Source of the DNA: Mycolicibacterium porcinum
GTDB lineage: Bacteria > Actinomycetota > Actinomycetes > Mycobacteriales > Mycobacteriaceae
Assembly (NCBI GenBank): GCA_002086835.1
Contig: MVIG01000026.1
Coordinates: 1-64,000, forward strand
DNA: 64,000 bases
Reading direction: 5' to 3'
Position 1 is the stretch's first letter. Every line of letters begins with the position of its first letter. Position numbers and translations under genes: made by a program. The notes under the pieces were generated by a model. The model ran no database searches. It was not told where the DNA came from and was given only the letters and a program-made list of their open reading frames with translations. Below, in pieces: positions 8,621 to 17,792 of this stretch.

Positions 8621-10020
8621 TGGTGGTTCTCCTGAAATTCCCGCTCGAAGACCGCCTGCACCTCGGCACCGCAGAAGAATGCCTGGCAGCGGCCGTTCAT
8701 CACGCGGGTGCGTCGGCGCAGGCCTTCCAAGGCCGCGGGTGGGATGACGGAATGGCAGGCGTCGCGCAGTTCACCTTCGGTGACGCGTTCGCAGAAGCAC
8801 ACGATCCGGCCGTAGGCGGGATCGGCGGCGATCTTCTCGGCCTGTTGATAGGGACGGGGGAATGCCTCCCCGAGGTTGGGCATCTGCGGAGGGTCCGGCA
8901 GGTCGTCGACCGGGTTCAGCTCAAGCCCGGCCGAGACCAGTTGATCGCGGGCGTATTCGGCGATCGCCATGCCCGCGGTCAGGCCGGTGGAGCGGATCCC
9001 GCCGACCAGCAGGTAGTGCTGTGCCGGATCGGCCTCGATCAGGTAGTCGCCGTGGTCGATTGCCGCGCGCAGTCCGGCATAGGTCGCGGTCACCTCCTCG
9101 GTGAGGAGCCGGGGCATGAGCGCCCGGCCCTTCTCGAGCAGGAACTCGAAACCTGCCTCTGAGGTGCCGGTCGCGGTGCGGTCGGTGAGGTCCTCGGAAG
9201 TGGGGCCGAGCATGACGTTTCCGTAGATGGTGGGGCTGACCAGAACGCCCTTGCCTCGCGATGTCGGTACCGGGAGCACGATCTTGTCGACCAGTGGCCG
9301 AGCCAGCTTGTCGTAGACGATGAGCTCGCCGCGGCGCGGGGTCACGGTGAATCGGGAGAAGCCGAACAGGTTGTCGATGACGTCGGCGCCCAGGCCGGCC
9401 GCGTTGACCACCCACCGGGTGCGCACCGCGCCCGCGGAGGTGTGCAATGTGGTGACCTCGGCGCCGGTCTCGATGCGCTCCACCCGATGGTCGGTCAGCA
9501 GGGTGGCACCGCGGTTGACGGCATCGGTGGCCAGCGCGAGGTTGACCGTCCAGGTGCAGATGATCGATTCGTCAGGCACGGTGAGCCCGCCCAGGGCGCC
9601 CGGCCCCAACTCGGGGACCGCGGCGTACACGGCCGCGGAGTCGACGAGTTCGCACCGGTGATACCCGTTGGCCTCGGCCTTCTCTTTCAATCCCGGTAGG
9701 GCGTCGAGCTGTTCGTCGTCCCAGGCCACCAGGATCGCTCCGGTGTGCTCGACCGGGATGCCGGTGCGGGCCGCGTAGTCGGACAGCAGCTGATAGCCAC
9801 GGCTGACCATGGTGGATTCGAGTGTGCCGGGTTTGGCGTCGAATCCGGTGTGCAGGATCGCGGTGTTGGCCTTGCTGGTGCCGTCGCCGACGTCGTCGCG
9901 GGCTTCGAGCAGGGCGACCGACAATTGGTGGCCCGCCAGCTCGCGCGCTATCGCCGAGCCGACGATGCCGGCTCCGATGACCACGACGTCGAACACGTCG
10001 GGCTCACTCGGGGTGTTCAT
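8617..10020 (-). CDS. GlpA-like FAD dehydrogenase with C-terminal BFD [2Fe-2S] domain
   Basis: This 467-residue protein starts MNTPSEPDVFDVVVIGAG, with an FAD-binding GxGxxG near residue 15 and a DAO/GlpA-type dehydrogenase domain to about residue 375. A bacterioferritin-associated-ferredoxin-like domain follows, with Cys408-x-Cys410 ... Cys445-x4-Cys450. This is the layout of anaerobic glycerol-3-phosphate dehydrogenase subunit A. The frame is open upstream into the kinase gene, but the ATG at 10020 overlaps the kinase stop as ATGA and gives the family length. It probably oxidises the phosphorylated product of the adjacent FGGY kinase. No GlpC anchor is encoded nearby. Confidence 0.85.
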   Translation of the reverse strand: MNTPSEPDVFDVVVIGAGIVGSAIARELAGHQLSVALLEARDDVGDGTSKANTAILHTGFDAKPGTLESTMVSRGYQLLSDYAARTGIPVEHTGAILVAWDDEQLDALPGLKEKAEANGYHRCELVDSAAVYAAVPELGPGALGGLTVPDESIICTWTVNLALATDAVNRGATLLTDHRVERIETGAEVTTLHTSAGAVRTRWVVNAAGLGADVIDNLFGFSRFTVTPRRGELIVYDKLARPLVDKIVLPVPTSRGKGVLVSPTIYGNVMLGPTSEDLTDRTATGTSEAGFEFLLEKGRALMPRLLTEEVTATYAGLRAAIDHGDYLIEADPAQHYLLVGGIRSTGLTAGMAIAEYARDQLVSAGLELNPVDDLPDPPQMPNLGEAFPRPYQQAEKIAADPAYGRIVCFCERVTEGELRDACHSVIPPAALEGLRRRTRVMNGRCQAFFCGAEVQAVFEREFQENHQ

Positions 10021-11447
10021 GAATTCTCCTGGTTGTACGTGGTCTCGGCGAGTTCGCGCCAGGCCGAGCGGAATTCGGCGGCGCGCGCCGGACTCCATCG
10101 AGGTTCGTAGCCGGCAGCCGGAGTCCAGTCGGTGACGACATCGGCCACCGACCTGTCGGGCGCGAGGCTGAGCCGGGCCAGTGCGGCGGCGCCCAGCGCG
10201 GTGGCGTGAGCCGAGGGGTAGACGTCGACCGGCACCTGCAGGATGTCGGCGCAGGCTTGCATCAGCACCGTGGACTGGGTGAGTCCGCCGTCGGCGCGGA
10301 GCCGGGTCAACGGCGGTGCATCGGCGTCGATCGCCGACACCAGCTCGGCGACCTGGGCCGCGATGCCCTGCAGGACGGCCATCACGATGTGTCCGCGTCC
10401 GGTGGACAGGGTCATGCCCGAAATCGTCGCGGTGGCTTGCGATTTCCACCATGGTGCGGCCAGACCGGCCAGTGCCGGAACACACAACACTCCCGCGCTG
10501 TCGGTTTCGGCGATGCCGTCCATCTCCGCAGCCCCACTGATCACGCCCAGCGAGGTGAGCCATTTGACGGCCGAGGCCGCGGTGTAGACCTGGCCGTCGA
10601 TGCAGAACGAGTCGGTGTCGCCGACGCGCCAGGCCACCGACGAGGTCAGTCCGGTGGTGGAGCGCACCGGGGTGATCCCGGTGTTGGACAGCAGGAACGC
10701 GCCGGTGCCGAAGGTGCACTTGGCCATGCCTGGCTCGAGGCACGCCTCGGCCAGCAATGCGGCCTGCTGATCCACCACGATGCCGCCGACGGGAGTGTCC
10801 GGTCCGAAAGCGGATGTGGTTCCGACGATTTCGTCGTTGGCGGCGATGCGGGGCAACCGCTCACCGTCGAGGCCGAACAACGCCAGCAGCTCGTGGCTCC
10901 AGCCCCGGGCACCCAGGTCGACGGCCGCCGAGCGACTGGCCGTGGTCGCGTCGGTGACGAACTCACCGGTGAGCTGGTGCAGCAGCCAGGTGTCGGACGT
11001 GGTCACCACACCGGAACTCGCCGGTCCCATGGTACGGCGCAACCACGCCATTTTCGGTGCCGAGAAGTACGGATCGAGCACCAGTCCGGTTCGGGCGGCG
11101 ATCATCTCGGCGTGCGGGCCGAGTTCTGCGCACAGGGCTTCGGCCCGGCGATCCTGCCACACGAGGGCCTGGGTCAGCGGCTTGCCGGTGCCCGGGTCCC
11201 AGGCCAGCACGGTCTCGCCCTGGTTCGCCAGCGACACCGCCTCCACTGGTCGGCCGGCCTGTTCGATGGCGGCGCGTCCGGCGCCGAGCACGGACTCCAG
11301 CAGTTCTGCCGGGTCCTGCTCGACGCCGCCGCCGTCGAGGTAACGCGGGTGCACCGGAACCTCGGCCAGCCCGACCACACCGTGTTCGGGGTCGACGACG
11401 ATCGCCTTGGTCCCCGAGGTGCCTTGGTCGATGGCCAGTACGGTCAT
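10017..11447 (-). CDS. FGGY-family carbohydrate/polyol kinase (GlpK-like)
   Basis: This 476-residue kinase has the N-terminal phosphate-binding motif LAIDQGTSGTKA and the C-terminal adenosine-binding region with RADGGLTQS. It is similar to glycerol kinase but somewhat shorter than the typical roughly 500 residues. The start at 11447 overlaps the permease stop as ATGA. The substrate is unclear because the operon has an amine/amino-acid type permease and no glycerol facilitator. The product should be a phosphorylated polyol passed to the GlpA-like dehydrogenase. Confidence 0.87.
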   Translation of the reverse strand: MTVLAIDQGTSGTKAIVVDPEHGVVGLAEVPVHPRYLDGGGVEQDPAELLESVLGAGRAAIEQAGRPVEAVSLANQGETVLAWDPGTGKPLTQALVWQDRRAEALCAELGPHAEMIAARTGLVLDPYFSAPKMAWLRRTMGPASSGVVTTSDTWLLHQLTGEFVTDATTASRSAAVDLGARGWSHELLALFGLDGERLPRIAANDEIVGTTSAFGPDTPVGGIVVDQQAALLAEACLEPGMAKCTFGTGAFLLSNTGITPVRSTTGLTSSVAWRVGDTDSFCIDGQVYTAASAVKWLTSLGVISGAAEMDGIAETDSAGVLCVPALAGLAAPWWKSQATATISGMTLSTGRGHIVMAVLQGIAAQVAELVSAIDADAPPLTRLRADGGLTQSTVLMQACADILQVPVDVYPSAHATALGAAALARLSLAPDRSVADVVTDWTPAAGYEPRWSPARAAEFRSAWRELAETTYNQENS

Positions 11448-12931
11448 TTCACGGGTTCCTCGGTGCCCGCGACCTCGTCGAGTTCGGAGTCGATCGAGGC
11501 CATCTCGGGCATCTTGAGGCCGTCCTTGCCGCGGGTGACCAGCAGGTAGCCGAGGTAGACCGCGCCGATCGCGACCATGGCCAGTACATACAGCCACGGA
11601 TCCTTGAAGGACGCGTCGCGGAACAGCGAGAGCTCGAACACCAGCCACACCACCGCGACAGCCAGGACCGGAATCTCCCATCGGCCCAGGCTGAATCCCG
11701 CACTGGCGGGCAGCTTCTTGCGGGTCGCGATGTAGAGCGCGATGGTGATGGCGTAGATCGAGGCGGGCAGCAGGGTGGCCGCGGAGAACAGCTTGAACAG
11801 CGCATCGGTGCTTGTCGAGAAGATCCCGAGGATCACCGCCGAGGTGGCTGCCATGAACACGGTGGCGTTGGCCGGGGTGCGGAATCGAGGCGAAACCTTG
11901 TGCAGCACCTGCCATCCCGGGAAGCGCTGATCGCGCGACATCGCCCAGACCAGCCGCACGCCGCTCATCAGGATCACCAGTCCGCAGGCGAAGATCGCGA
12001 TGGCCACCAGCACGAGCAGTGCGGTGCCGACGAAGGAGCCGAGGATGTCGCGGATCACGTCGGCGATCGGGGTGCCCGACTGGGCCAGCGTGGTCGGGTC
12101 GTTGACGGCGGCGGTGACCACCAGCAGGAACAGGAAGCCCAGGATGCCGGACGCCAGCACGGCCTGCCACATAGCGCGTGGCACAACGATTTCGGGCTTC
12201 TTGGTCTCCTCGGCCAGGTTGGCGGCGGACTCGAAGCCGACGATGGTGAAGGCGCCGAGCAGGAAGCCGAGCATCCACGGTCCCACCGAGGTGGCGGTGC
12301 CGAAGCTCCAGTACCCCTCGGCCGGGATGTCACCGCGGGAGAACAGGTTTCCGACCGACAGCTTGTGCGCGATGACGCCGACGATGAACAGCAGGACCAC
12401 CAGGGCGACCATGCCGATCAGCTCCGCGGTGACCGCGAAGTTGTTGACCCGCTCGGTCCACTTGGTGGACAACCCGACGAGCAACGCCTGCAGGAACAGC
12501 ACCGCGGCGGTGATCTCGAATGACGTCAGCGCGGTTCCGGTGAAGTCGAACAGCGCGGGCACCACGGTGGCGGCCACGGTGTAATCCACCGCGACCACGA
12601 CGATCGCGAGGAAGGTGAACGAGATCCAGCCGGTGATCCAGCCGAGGATCGGGTTGGCCAGCCGCGACACCCATTGGTAGGCGTAGCCGGTGACCGGGAT
12701 GCGGGCGGCCAGTGAGCCGAGCAGGAGCGCGACCGCGACCTGGCCGACGATGACGATCGGCCAGGTCCAGATGCCCATCGGCCCGGAACTGTTGAGCACG
12801 CTGCCATAGGTGGTGAAGATGCCGGTGGCGATCGAGACGAACGCGAAGGCCACGGCGAACGACGCGAATTTGCCGGTGCCGCGTTCGAGGGTTTCGGTGT
12901 AGCCGTATTGCGATGTGGGAGGATTTGTCAC
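11444..12931 (-). CDS. APC-superfamily permease (amino acid/choline-type)
   Basis: This 495-residue integral membrane protein has about 12 hydrophobic segments. It belongs to the amino acid-polyamine-organocation superfamily, in the branch holding fungal GABA and choline permeases (TLERGTGKFASFAVAFAFVS at the N-terminus and GFESAANLAEETKKPE in the middle). The GTG start at 12931 (VTNPPTSQYGYTE) is favoured because it begins just before the conserved region. It is the first gene after the DeoR regulator and is coupled to the kinase. An amine- or choline-like polyol is a possible substrate (inference). Confidence 0.85.
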   Translation of the reverse strand: MTNPPTSQYGYTETLERGTGKFASFAVAFAFVSIATGIFTTYGSVLNSSGPMGIWTWPIVIVGQVAVALLLGSLAARIPVTGYAYQWVSRLANPILGWITGWISFTFLAIVVVAVDYTVAATVVPALFDFTGTALTSFEITAAVLFLQALLVGLSTKWTERVNNFAVTAELIGMVALVVLLFIVGVIAHKLSVGNLFSRGDIPAEGYWSFGTATSVGPWMLGFLLGAFTIVGFESAANLAEETKKPEIVVPRAMWQAVLASGILGFLFLLVVTAAVNDPTTLAQSGTPIADVIRDILGSFVGTALLVLVAIAIFACGLVILMSGVRLVWAMSRDQRFPGWQVLHKVSPRFRTPANATVFMAATSAVILGIFSTSTDALFKLFSAATLLPASIYAITIALYIATRKKLPASAGFSLGRWEIPVLAVAVVWLVFELSLFRDASFKDPWLYVLAMVAIGAVYLGYLLVTRGKDGLKMPEMASIDSELDEVAGTEEPVK

Positions 12932-13017
12932 TGATCGGGCTTTCTGAGGGGAATTGACTGTTTCGCGAAGGAATTGCTCGGTCCGCGGGCGACGCTGCAA
13001 CGTCGCCCGCACCCGTT

Positions 13018-13797
13018 TCAGGCGCTTGCCGGACGGGCCGGCATGACCACACCTCCCGTCTCCTCGAGTGCCGCGGCCACGGCCGGGTCGGTGTTCTGGT
13101 CGGTGATCAGTCCGTTGACGGCGCTCAGATCGCACACCCGGTACGGCGCCACCTGCCCGAGCTTGGATGAGTCGGCCAGGATGTAGCTGCGCGCGCTGTT
13201 GGCGATGATCGTCCGGCGCACGTCGATCTCGTCGAGGTGGAAGTCGGTGAGCCCGGCAGCCGCGTCCACCCCGCCGGACCCGAGTAGGGCGATATCGGCG
13301 TAGACGTCGGTGAAGAACGCCTTGGTGTGTGCGTTCGAGCAGGCCAGGTCGCCGGCCCGGACCCGACCGCCGGCCAGCAGCACCTCGATGCCCGGGTGGT
13401 CGGCCAGCTCCACCGCCACCGGCAGTGACGGGGTGATCACCGTGCCGGTGAACGCGCGGGGGATGGCCTGGGCGACGGCGACAGCCGTGGTGCCGATGTC
13501 GATGATCACGGTCTGCCCGTTTTCGAGGAGTCCCGCGGCCACCCGGGCCAGCTGGGCTTTCGCCTGGTGGCGGATCATCGTGCGCTCGGAGTACGACGGT
13601 TCGATCGGACGGTGGTCGGCGACCGCTGCGGCGCCGCCGTGAACTCGGCGCAGGGCGCCGCGTTCTTCGAGAAACGCCAGGTCGCGGCGCACGGTCTCGG
13701 CCGAAACCCCGAGGCGGCGGACCAGTTCGTCCGTGCTGACCGCTTGAGCGGTGCCTACCGCCTCGACGATCGCCTCATGACGCTCAACCGGCAGCAC
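13018..13797 (-). CDS. DeoR-family sugar-phosphate-responsive repressor
   Basis: This 259-residue protein has the DeoR helix-turn-helix (VSTDELVRRLGVSAETVRRDL) in residues 19-39. The C-terminal sugar-phosphate sensor domain follows (IDIGTTAVAVAQAIP and LLGSGGVDAAAGLTD motifs). It starts at GTG 13797. It lies upstream of the permease-kinase-dehydrogenase genes in the same orientation and should sense the phosphorylated intermediate made by the FGGY kinase. Confidence 0.9.
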   Translation of the reverse strand: MLPVERHEAIVEAVGTAQAVSTDELVRRLGVSAETVRRDLAFLEERGALRRVHGGAAAVADHRPIEPSYSERTMIRHQAKAQLARVAAGLLENGQTVIIDIGTTAVAVAQAIPRAFTGTVITPSLPVAVELADHPGIEVLLAGGRVRAGDLACSNAHTKAFFTDVYADIALLGSGGVDAAAGLTDFHLDEIDVRRTIIANSARSYILADSSKLGQVAPYRVCDLSAVNGLITDQNTDPAVAAALEETGGVVMPARPASA

Positions 13798-13802
13798 GAC
13801 TG

Positions 13803-13837
13803 ACCGTCAATGTGGATTTCTGACCGAACATGACGGT
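13803..13837. promoter_or_regulatory. Possible DeoR operator upstream of the polyol operon
   Basis: The imperfect inverted repeat ACCGTCAATGT (13803-13813) and ACATGACGGT (13828-13837) lies 6-40 nt upstream of the deoR GTG start. The position suits autoregulation. The motif is not one I recognise. Confidence 0.35.
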
Positions 13838-13881
13838 TATTGTGGGGTGTTGTCTGGCTCACGTCAACCGGAACCGGGAAA

Positions 13882-15282
13882 TCAGCGCACGGCGATGCGA
13901 ATGTTCTTCACCTGCTGGAACTCGTTGAGACCCTCGACGCCGCCGGTGCGCCCCGCGCCGCTCTGTTTGTAGCCGCCGTAGGGCCCCTGGGGAGAGATGT
14001 CACTGAACTGGTTGATCCACACCGACCCGGATTCCAGCTGACGCGCCACCCGATGCGCGCGGTTGAGATCCGTCGTCTGGACGAATGCGTTAAGGCCGTA
14101 CGGGGTGTCGTTGGCGATCGCCACGGCCTCGTCCTCAGCGCGGAATCTCATCAGTGAGACCACCGGTCCGAAGGTCTCCAGCTGCGCGATGTCCGAGGCG
14201 TTGTCCACGCCGCCGAACACGGTCGGTTCGACGTAGTAGCCCTCGGCCAGGTCGCCGGACAGCCGGTCGTCGCGGATCCGCTTCCCGCCCAACAACAACT
14301 CCCCGGCCCCGCTGGACACCGCGGCGTCGACGGCGGCAAGGATCCGGTCGGCCGCGGCCTGGCTGATCACCGGTCCGAACGTGGTCGCCGGATCCATCGG
14401 GTCACCGATTCGGGCCGAACCGATGACGCCAAGGAACTTCTCCAGGAATTCGTCATAGACCTCGTCGTGCACCAGGATCCGGCTGGCGCACGCGCAGCTC
14501 TGGCCCGATTGCATGAGCGGTCCCTGATGGGCCGACAGGGCCGCGGCCAGGTCGAGGTCGGCATCGGCGAAGATGAGGTTGGCCGATTTGCCGCCCAGTT
14601 CGGTGACCACCGGCGTGAGATTGGTTGCCGCTGCCTGTAATACCTTGCGAGCCGTCCCACCGCCGCCCGTGAACCCGATCTTCCCGATGCCGGGATGACG
14701 GACCAGCGCGTCTCCGCCCTCGGCGTCGGCGGGGACGACGGTGACCAGCCCCTCGGGCAGTCCCGCCTCCAGGCACAACTCGCCGAAGCGCAGTGCCGCG
14801 AACGGCGCGAGTTCCGACGGTTTGAGGACGACGGCATTGCCGGCCGCCAGTGCCGGGGCGACGCACGATCCGGTGACGACCAGGGCGCCGTTCCACGGCG
14901 TGATGACGCCGACGACCCCGTACGGTTCGCGTTCGACGAGGTTGATGTCGAACGACCCGTTGACGGGTGTCGTCACTCCGTGCGGTTTGTCGGCATAGCC
15001 CGCGAAATGTCGCAGGAACCGTTCGAGAAGCATTGCGGTGCCTGCGAAGGAGATGGGCACCCCATAGTCGGCCACGTTGAGTTTCGCGAGCTCGTCGAGG
15101 TGCTCGTGCACCACGTCGGCCAGGCCGATCAACAGGTCGCGCCGCCGGTCGACAGTGAGCGCGACCCATTCGCGTTGCGCCTTGGCCGCTGCCCGGACCG
15201 CGTTGTCGATCTCGGCGGCGCCGGCCAGCTCCACGGTGCCGTTCGGCCGGCCGGTGGCCGGGTAGATGTGCTCGAAGATCAC
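13882..15282 (-). CDS. NAD-dependent aldehyde dehydrogenase
   Basis: This 466-residue ALDH-superfamily enzyme has the catalytic Glu in VTELGGKSANL and the nucleophile Cys in SGQSCACASR. It also has the NAD-site motifs TPWNGALVV and GFTGGGGTA. The start is GTG 15282, overlapping the TGA of the preceding CMD-family gene (GTGA). It is the last gene of a four-gene leftward operon with two mycofactocin-type SDRs. It should oxidise the aldehyde made by those alcohol dehydrogenases to a carboxylic acid. Confidence 0.9.
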   Translation of the reverse strand: MIFEHIYPATGRPNGTVELAGAAEIDNAVRAAAKAQREWVALTVDRRRDLLIGLADVVHEHLDELAKLNVADYGVPISFAGTAMLLERFLRHFAGYADKPHGVTTPVNGSFDINLVEREPYGVVGVITPWNGALVVTGSCVAPALAAGNAVVLKPSELAPFAALRFGELCLEAGLPEGLVTVVPADAEGGDALVRHPGIGKIGFTGGGGTARKVLQAAATNLTPVVTELGGKSANLIFADADLDLAAALSAHQGPLMQSGQSCACASRILVHDEVYDEFLEKFLGVIGSARIGDPMDPATTFGPVISQAAADRILAAVDAAVSSGAGELLLGGKRIRDDRLSGDLAEGYYVEPTVFGGVDNASDIAQLETFGPVVSLMRFRAEDEAVAIANDTPYGLNAFVQTTDLNRAHRVARQLESGSVWINQFSDISPQGPYGGYKQSGAGRTGGVEGLNEFQQVKNIRIAVR

Positions 15283-16079
15283 GCCTCGGCTTCCCATTCC
15301 TGCAGTACCCGCTGCTTCTGCTCTCCGATCACCTGGTTGAGATTCGCGGCCTTGGGCCACCCGTAGTACGCCGCGAAATGCAGTGCCAGCTCGTCCATTT
15401 CCTCGAATGAGACGTCGCGGCTCTTCAACGCGGCATAGACGTGGCTGAGGATCGGCAGCGGCGCATCCTGGAACGCCACGCAGGCCACTGTCACCAGCCG
15501 TCGTTCCTTCATGCCCAGTCCGGGCCGCAGCCACATCTCCCCGAACACGAAGTTGAGGATGCCTGCCCCGGAGTACGGGTTGTCTCGGGTCGGGGCGAAC
15601 GGGATGCAGTTGATGTCCCGGAAAGACTGCTCACCGCAGAGCAGCCGTTCCTCCGGGTCACTCGGTGTGGGCAGCGGCAGCAGCGGCTCCGGCTCCGGCG
15701 GCTCCTGGCCCCGCTGGTGGTGGATGCGCTCCCACTGCTCGTCCACCACGCCGTTGAATCGCGAGGCCTTCGGCCATCCGGCGTACACCGCGAAATGCAG
15801 GACGGTTTCCCGCATTTCGACGATGGACAGGTCGCCGCTGTTGAGTGCGGCGTACACGTGGTCGCGCAACGGGCCGTCGGCGTCGGCCGCCGCGACACAC
15901 GGCAGTGTGACGAATCGACGGTCCCGGCGGCTCAGGGCGGTGCGCGGCCACACCTCGGCGAACACGAAGTCGATGAGGTTGGCGGTCGCCGGGCTCTGAT
16001 CGTCGGCGGGTGCCGCGAAAGTCATCACCTCGGCGAATTCGCGTCTGCCGCGGTCGGTTCGGGTGTCGGATGCGGTCAT
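15279..16079 (-). CDS. Tandem carboxymuconolactone decarboxylase-family protein
   Basis: This 266-residue protein contains two CMD-like (AhpD/PcaC fold) repeats, around residues 30-115 and 165-255. Each has the pattern RRxVTxxCVAxx...HVYAAL and ends in a HFAxYxGWPKA segment. The CxxC pair of AhpD peroxidoredoxins is absent, so a PcaC-like decarboxylase or isomerase role, or a structural role, is more likely. Its ATG overlaps the upstream SDR stop (ATGA) and its stop overlaps the ALDH start. Confidence 0.82.
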   Translation of the reverse strand: MTASDTRTDRGRREFAEVMTFAAPADDQSPATANLIDFVFAEVWPRTALSRRDRRFVTLPCVAAADADGPLRDHVYAALNSGDLSIVEMRETVLHFAVYAGWPKASRFNGVVDEQWERIHHQRGQEPPEPEPLLPLPTPSDPEERLLCGEQSFRDINCIPFAPTRDNPYSGAGILNFVFGEMWLRPGLGMKERRLVTVACVAFQDAPLPILSHVYAALKSRDVSFEEMDELALHFAAYYGWPKAANLNQVIGEQKQRVLQEWEAEA

Positions 16080-16876
16080 CGGATCGTCGCCCCGGCGTCG
16101 ACCTTGAACTCCAGCCCGGTGACGTGCCTGGCTTCGTCGGAGATCAGGAACAGCACCGCGTTGCTGATGTCGAGCGCGTCGGTCATCTGGATCGGCAGTG
16201 CGTTCTGGAAGATCGGTCCGAGATCCTGACGGGTCTCGTGGATCAGGGTGTGCAGGGTGTCGGGCCGCAGCCCGGTGGCAACTCCGGTGGGATGGACCGT
16301 GTTGACCCGGACATTCACCGCGGCAAGCTCATTGGCCAGTGCGCGGCTCATGCCGACCACGCCGTGCTTGGACGCGGTGTAGGGCGTGTGCAGCGGTGAG
16401 CCCTTGATCCCGGCTACCGAACTGACATTGATCAGGCTGCCGCCGCGCTCCACCAGATGCGGCAGCGCGGCCGCGCAGGTGTTCCAGGCGCCGATCAGGT
16501 TCACGTCCACGACGGTGCGCCATTGCTCGGCGGTGGTGGTGTCCCAGGTGCCGGCGGTCAGCACCCCGGCGTTGGCGACCGAGGCATCCAGCCCGCCGAG
16601 TTCGGCGACCCCGTCGGCGACCGCGGCGCTCAGGGCCGCACCGTCGCGCACGTCGACCACATAGGTCAGCGCGCGCCGTCCGTGTTTCTCGACCAGCCGC
16701 GCGGTCTCGTCGAGATCCTCGCGGGTGGCCAGGGGATACTCCACCTCGGCCAGCGATTCGCAGATGTCGACGAGGATGACGTCGGCGCCTTCCTCGGCCA
16801 GGCGTACGGCGTGGCTTCGGCCCATGCCGCGTGCTGCGCCGGTGATCAGCACACGTTTGCCGGTGACGCGCCCCAT
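16076..16876 (-). CDS. Mycofactocin-type SDR dehydrogenase (second in operon)
   Basis: This 266-residue SDR starts MGRVTGKRVLITGAARGMG and has the catalytic YTASK in the segment TPYTASKHGVVG. The insertion VDICESLAEVEYPLATREDLDETARLVE is characteristic of mycofactocin-coupled SDRs. The ATG at 16876 overlaps the previous gene's stop by one base (TGATG). Its tandem pairing with a sister SDR suggests two stereospecific or chain-specific alcohol oxidations, or a heteromeric enzyme. Confidence 0.88.
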   Translation of the reverse strand: MGRVTGKRVLITGAARGMGRSHAVRLAEEGADVILVDICESLAEVEYPLATREDLDETARLVEKHGRRALTYVVDVRDGAALSAAVADGVAELGGLDASVANAGVLTAGTWDTTTAEQWRTVVDVNLIGAWNTCAAALPHLVERGGSLINVSSVAGIKGSPLHTPYTASKHGVVGMSRALANELAAVNVRVNTVHPTGVATGLRPDTLHTLIHETRQDLGPIFQNALPIQMTDALDISNAVLFLISDEARHVTGLEFKVDAGATIR

Positions 16877-17706
16877 CAGAGTTTGTTCGTGAAGCCGGCG
16901 TCGACGGGGAGGGTGACCCCGGTGACGTACTTGGCGGCATCGGACACCAGATAGCTGATGGCCGCGGTGATGTCCTGCGGTTCCAGCAGTGACACCGGCA
17001 TCGGGTTCTGCAGGTGCGGACCGCCGTCGGGGTAATTCTCCAGGAACGCGGTCATCGCCGGGTTGACCGCCATCATGGTGTTGACCGCGGTGGGATGCAC
17101 CGTGTTGACGCGGATGCTGTGTGGGGCAAGGGCATTGGCCAGGGTGCGCATGAGCCCGACGATGCCGTGTTTGGACGCGGCATAGCCCAGGCCGCCGCCC
17201 TGCAGGCCGCCGAAGCCGCGCAGCCCGGCGGTCGAACTGGTGAAGACGATCGACCCGCCGCGTCCGCCTTCGATCAGGTGGGGGATCGCGGCCTTGGCGG
17301 TGTGGAACGAGCCGACCAGGTTGACGTCGAGCACGTCGGTCCACATCTCGAGGTCTTCCTCGATGGTCAGCTCGCGGAACGCCATCGTGGCGATGCCTGC
17401 GTTGGCGAGCACGATGTCCAGCCGGCCGAACTGCTCCACGCCCGCGTCGAGCGCGGCTTTCAGCGCGTGGAAGTCGCGGACGTCGGCGACCGAGGCGATC
17501 ATCTTGCCGCCCGCGGCCTCGACGAGGGCGACGGTCTCGTCGAGCTCCTCGCGGCTGGCCATCGGATAGCCGTTCGATGGGATGTCGGCGCAGATGTCCA
17601 CACCGATGATGGCTGCGCCATCGCCGGCGAGGGCCACCGCGTGGCTGCGGCCCTGGCCCCGGGCTACCCCGGTGATGAAGGCGACTTTTCCGTCCAGATT
17701 TCCCAT
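16876..17706 (-). CDS. Mycofactocin-type SDR dehydrogenase (first in operon)
   Basis: This 276-residue SDR has GVARGQG near residue 14, the mycofactocin-type insertion (DICADIPSNGYPMASREELDETVALVE) and the catalytic YAASK. It is the promoter-proximal gene of the SDR-SDR-CMD-ALDH operon and is divergent from a TetR gene whose promoter region carries two palindromes. It should oxidise a primary or secondary alcohol, with electrons passed to mycofactocin. Confidence 0.88.
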   Translation of the reverse strand: MGNLDGKVAFITGVARGQGRSHAVALAGDGAAIIGVDICADIPSNGYPMASREELDETVALVEAAGGKMIASVADVRDFHALKAALDAGVEQFGRLDIVLANAGIATMAFRELTIEEDLEMWTDVLDVNLVGSFHTAKAAIPHLIEGGRGGSIVFTSSTAGLRGFGGLQGGGLGYAASKHGIVGLMRTLANALAPHSIRVNTVHPTAVNTMMAVNPAMTAFLENYPDGGPHLQNPMPVSLLEPQDITAAISYLVSDAAKYVTGVTLPVDAGFTNKL

Positions 17707-17728
17707 TGATCCTCGCTCCGCCGAATGG

Positions 17729-17745
17729 CTGTAACCGTGTTACAG
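17729..17745. promoter_or_regulatory. TetR operator palindrome 1
   Basis: The perfect 7-3-7 palindrome CTGTAAC-CGT-GTTACAG (extendable by G/C to 17728-17746) lies between the divergent SDR operon and the TetR gene. It is 22 nt upstream of the SDR start. Confidence 0.8.
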
Positions 17746-17752
17746 CGGTACG

Positions 17753-17765
17753 GTAACGTGGTTAC
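17753..17765. promoter_or_regulatory. TetR operator palindrome 2
   Basis: GTAAC-GTG-GTTAC repeats the core GTAAC-N3-GTTAC of the first palindrome. The centres are 22 bp apart, about two helical turns, so two TetR dimers could bind on the same face. The pattern differs from the KstR (AAC-N2-GTT) and KstR2 (CAAG-N2-CTTG) motifs. Confidence 0.78.
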
Positions 17766-17792
17766 TCTCCGGCGGCAAGGGTGTTCTCAACA

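Noticed and set aside
10021..10743. Upstream extension of the GlpA-like frame
   Set aside because: It is the shadow of the FGGY kinase; the ATGA overlap at 10017-10020 fixes the start.
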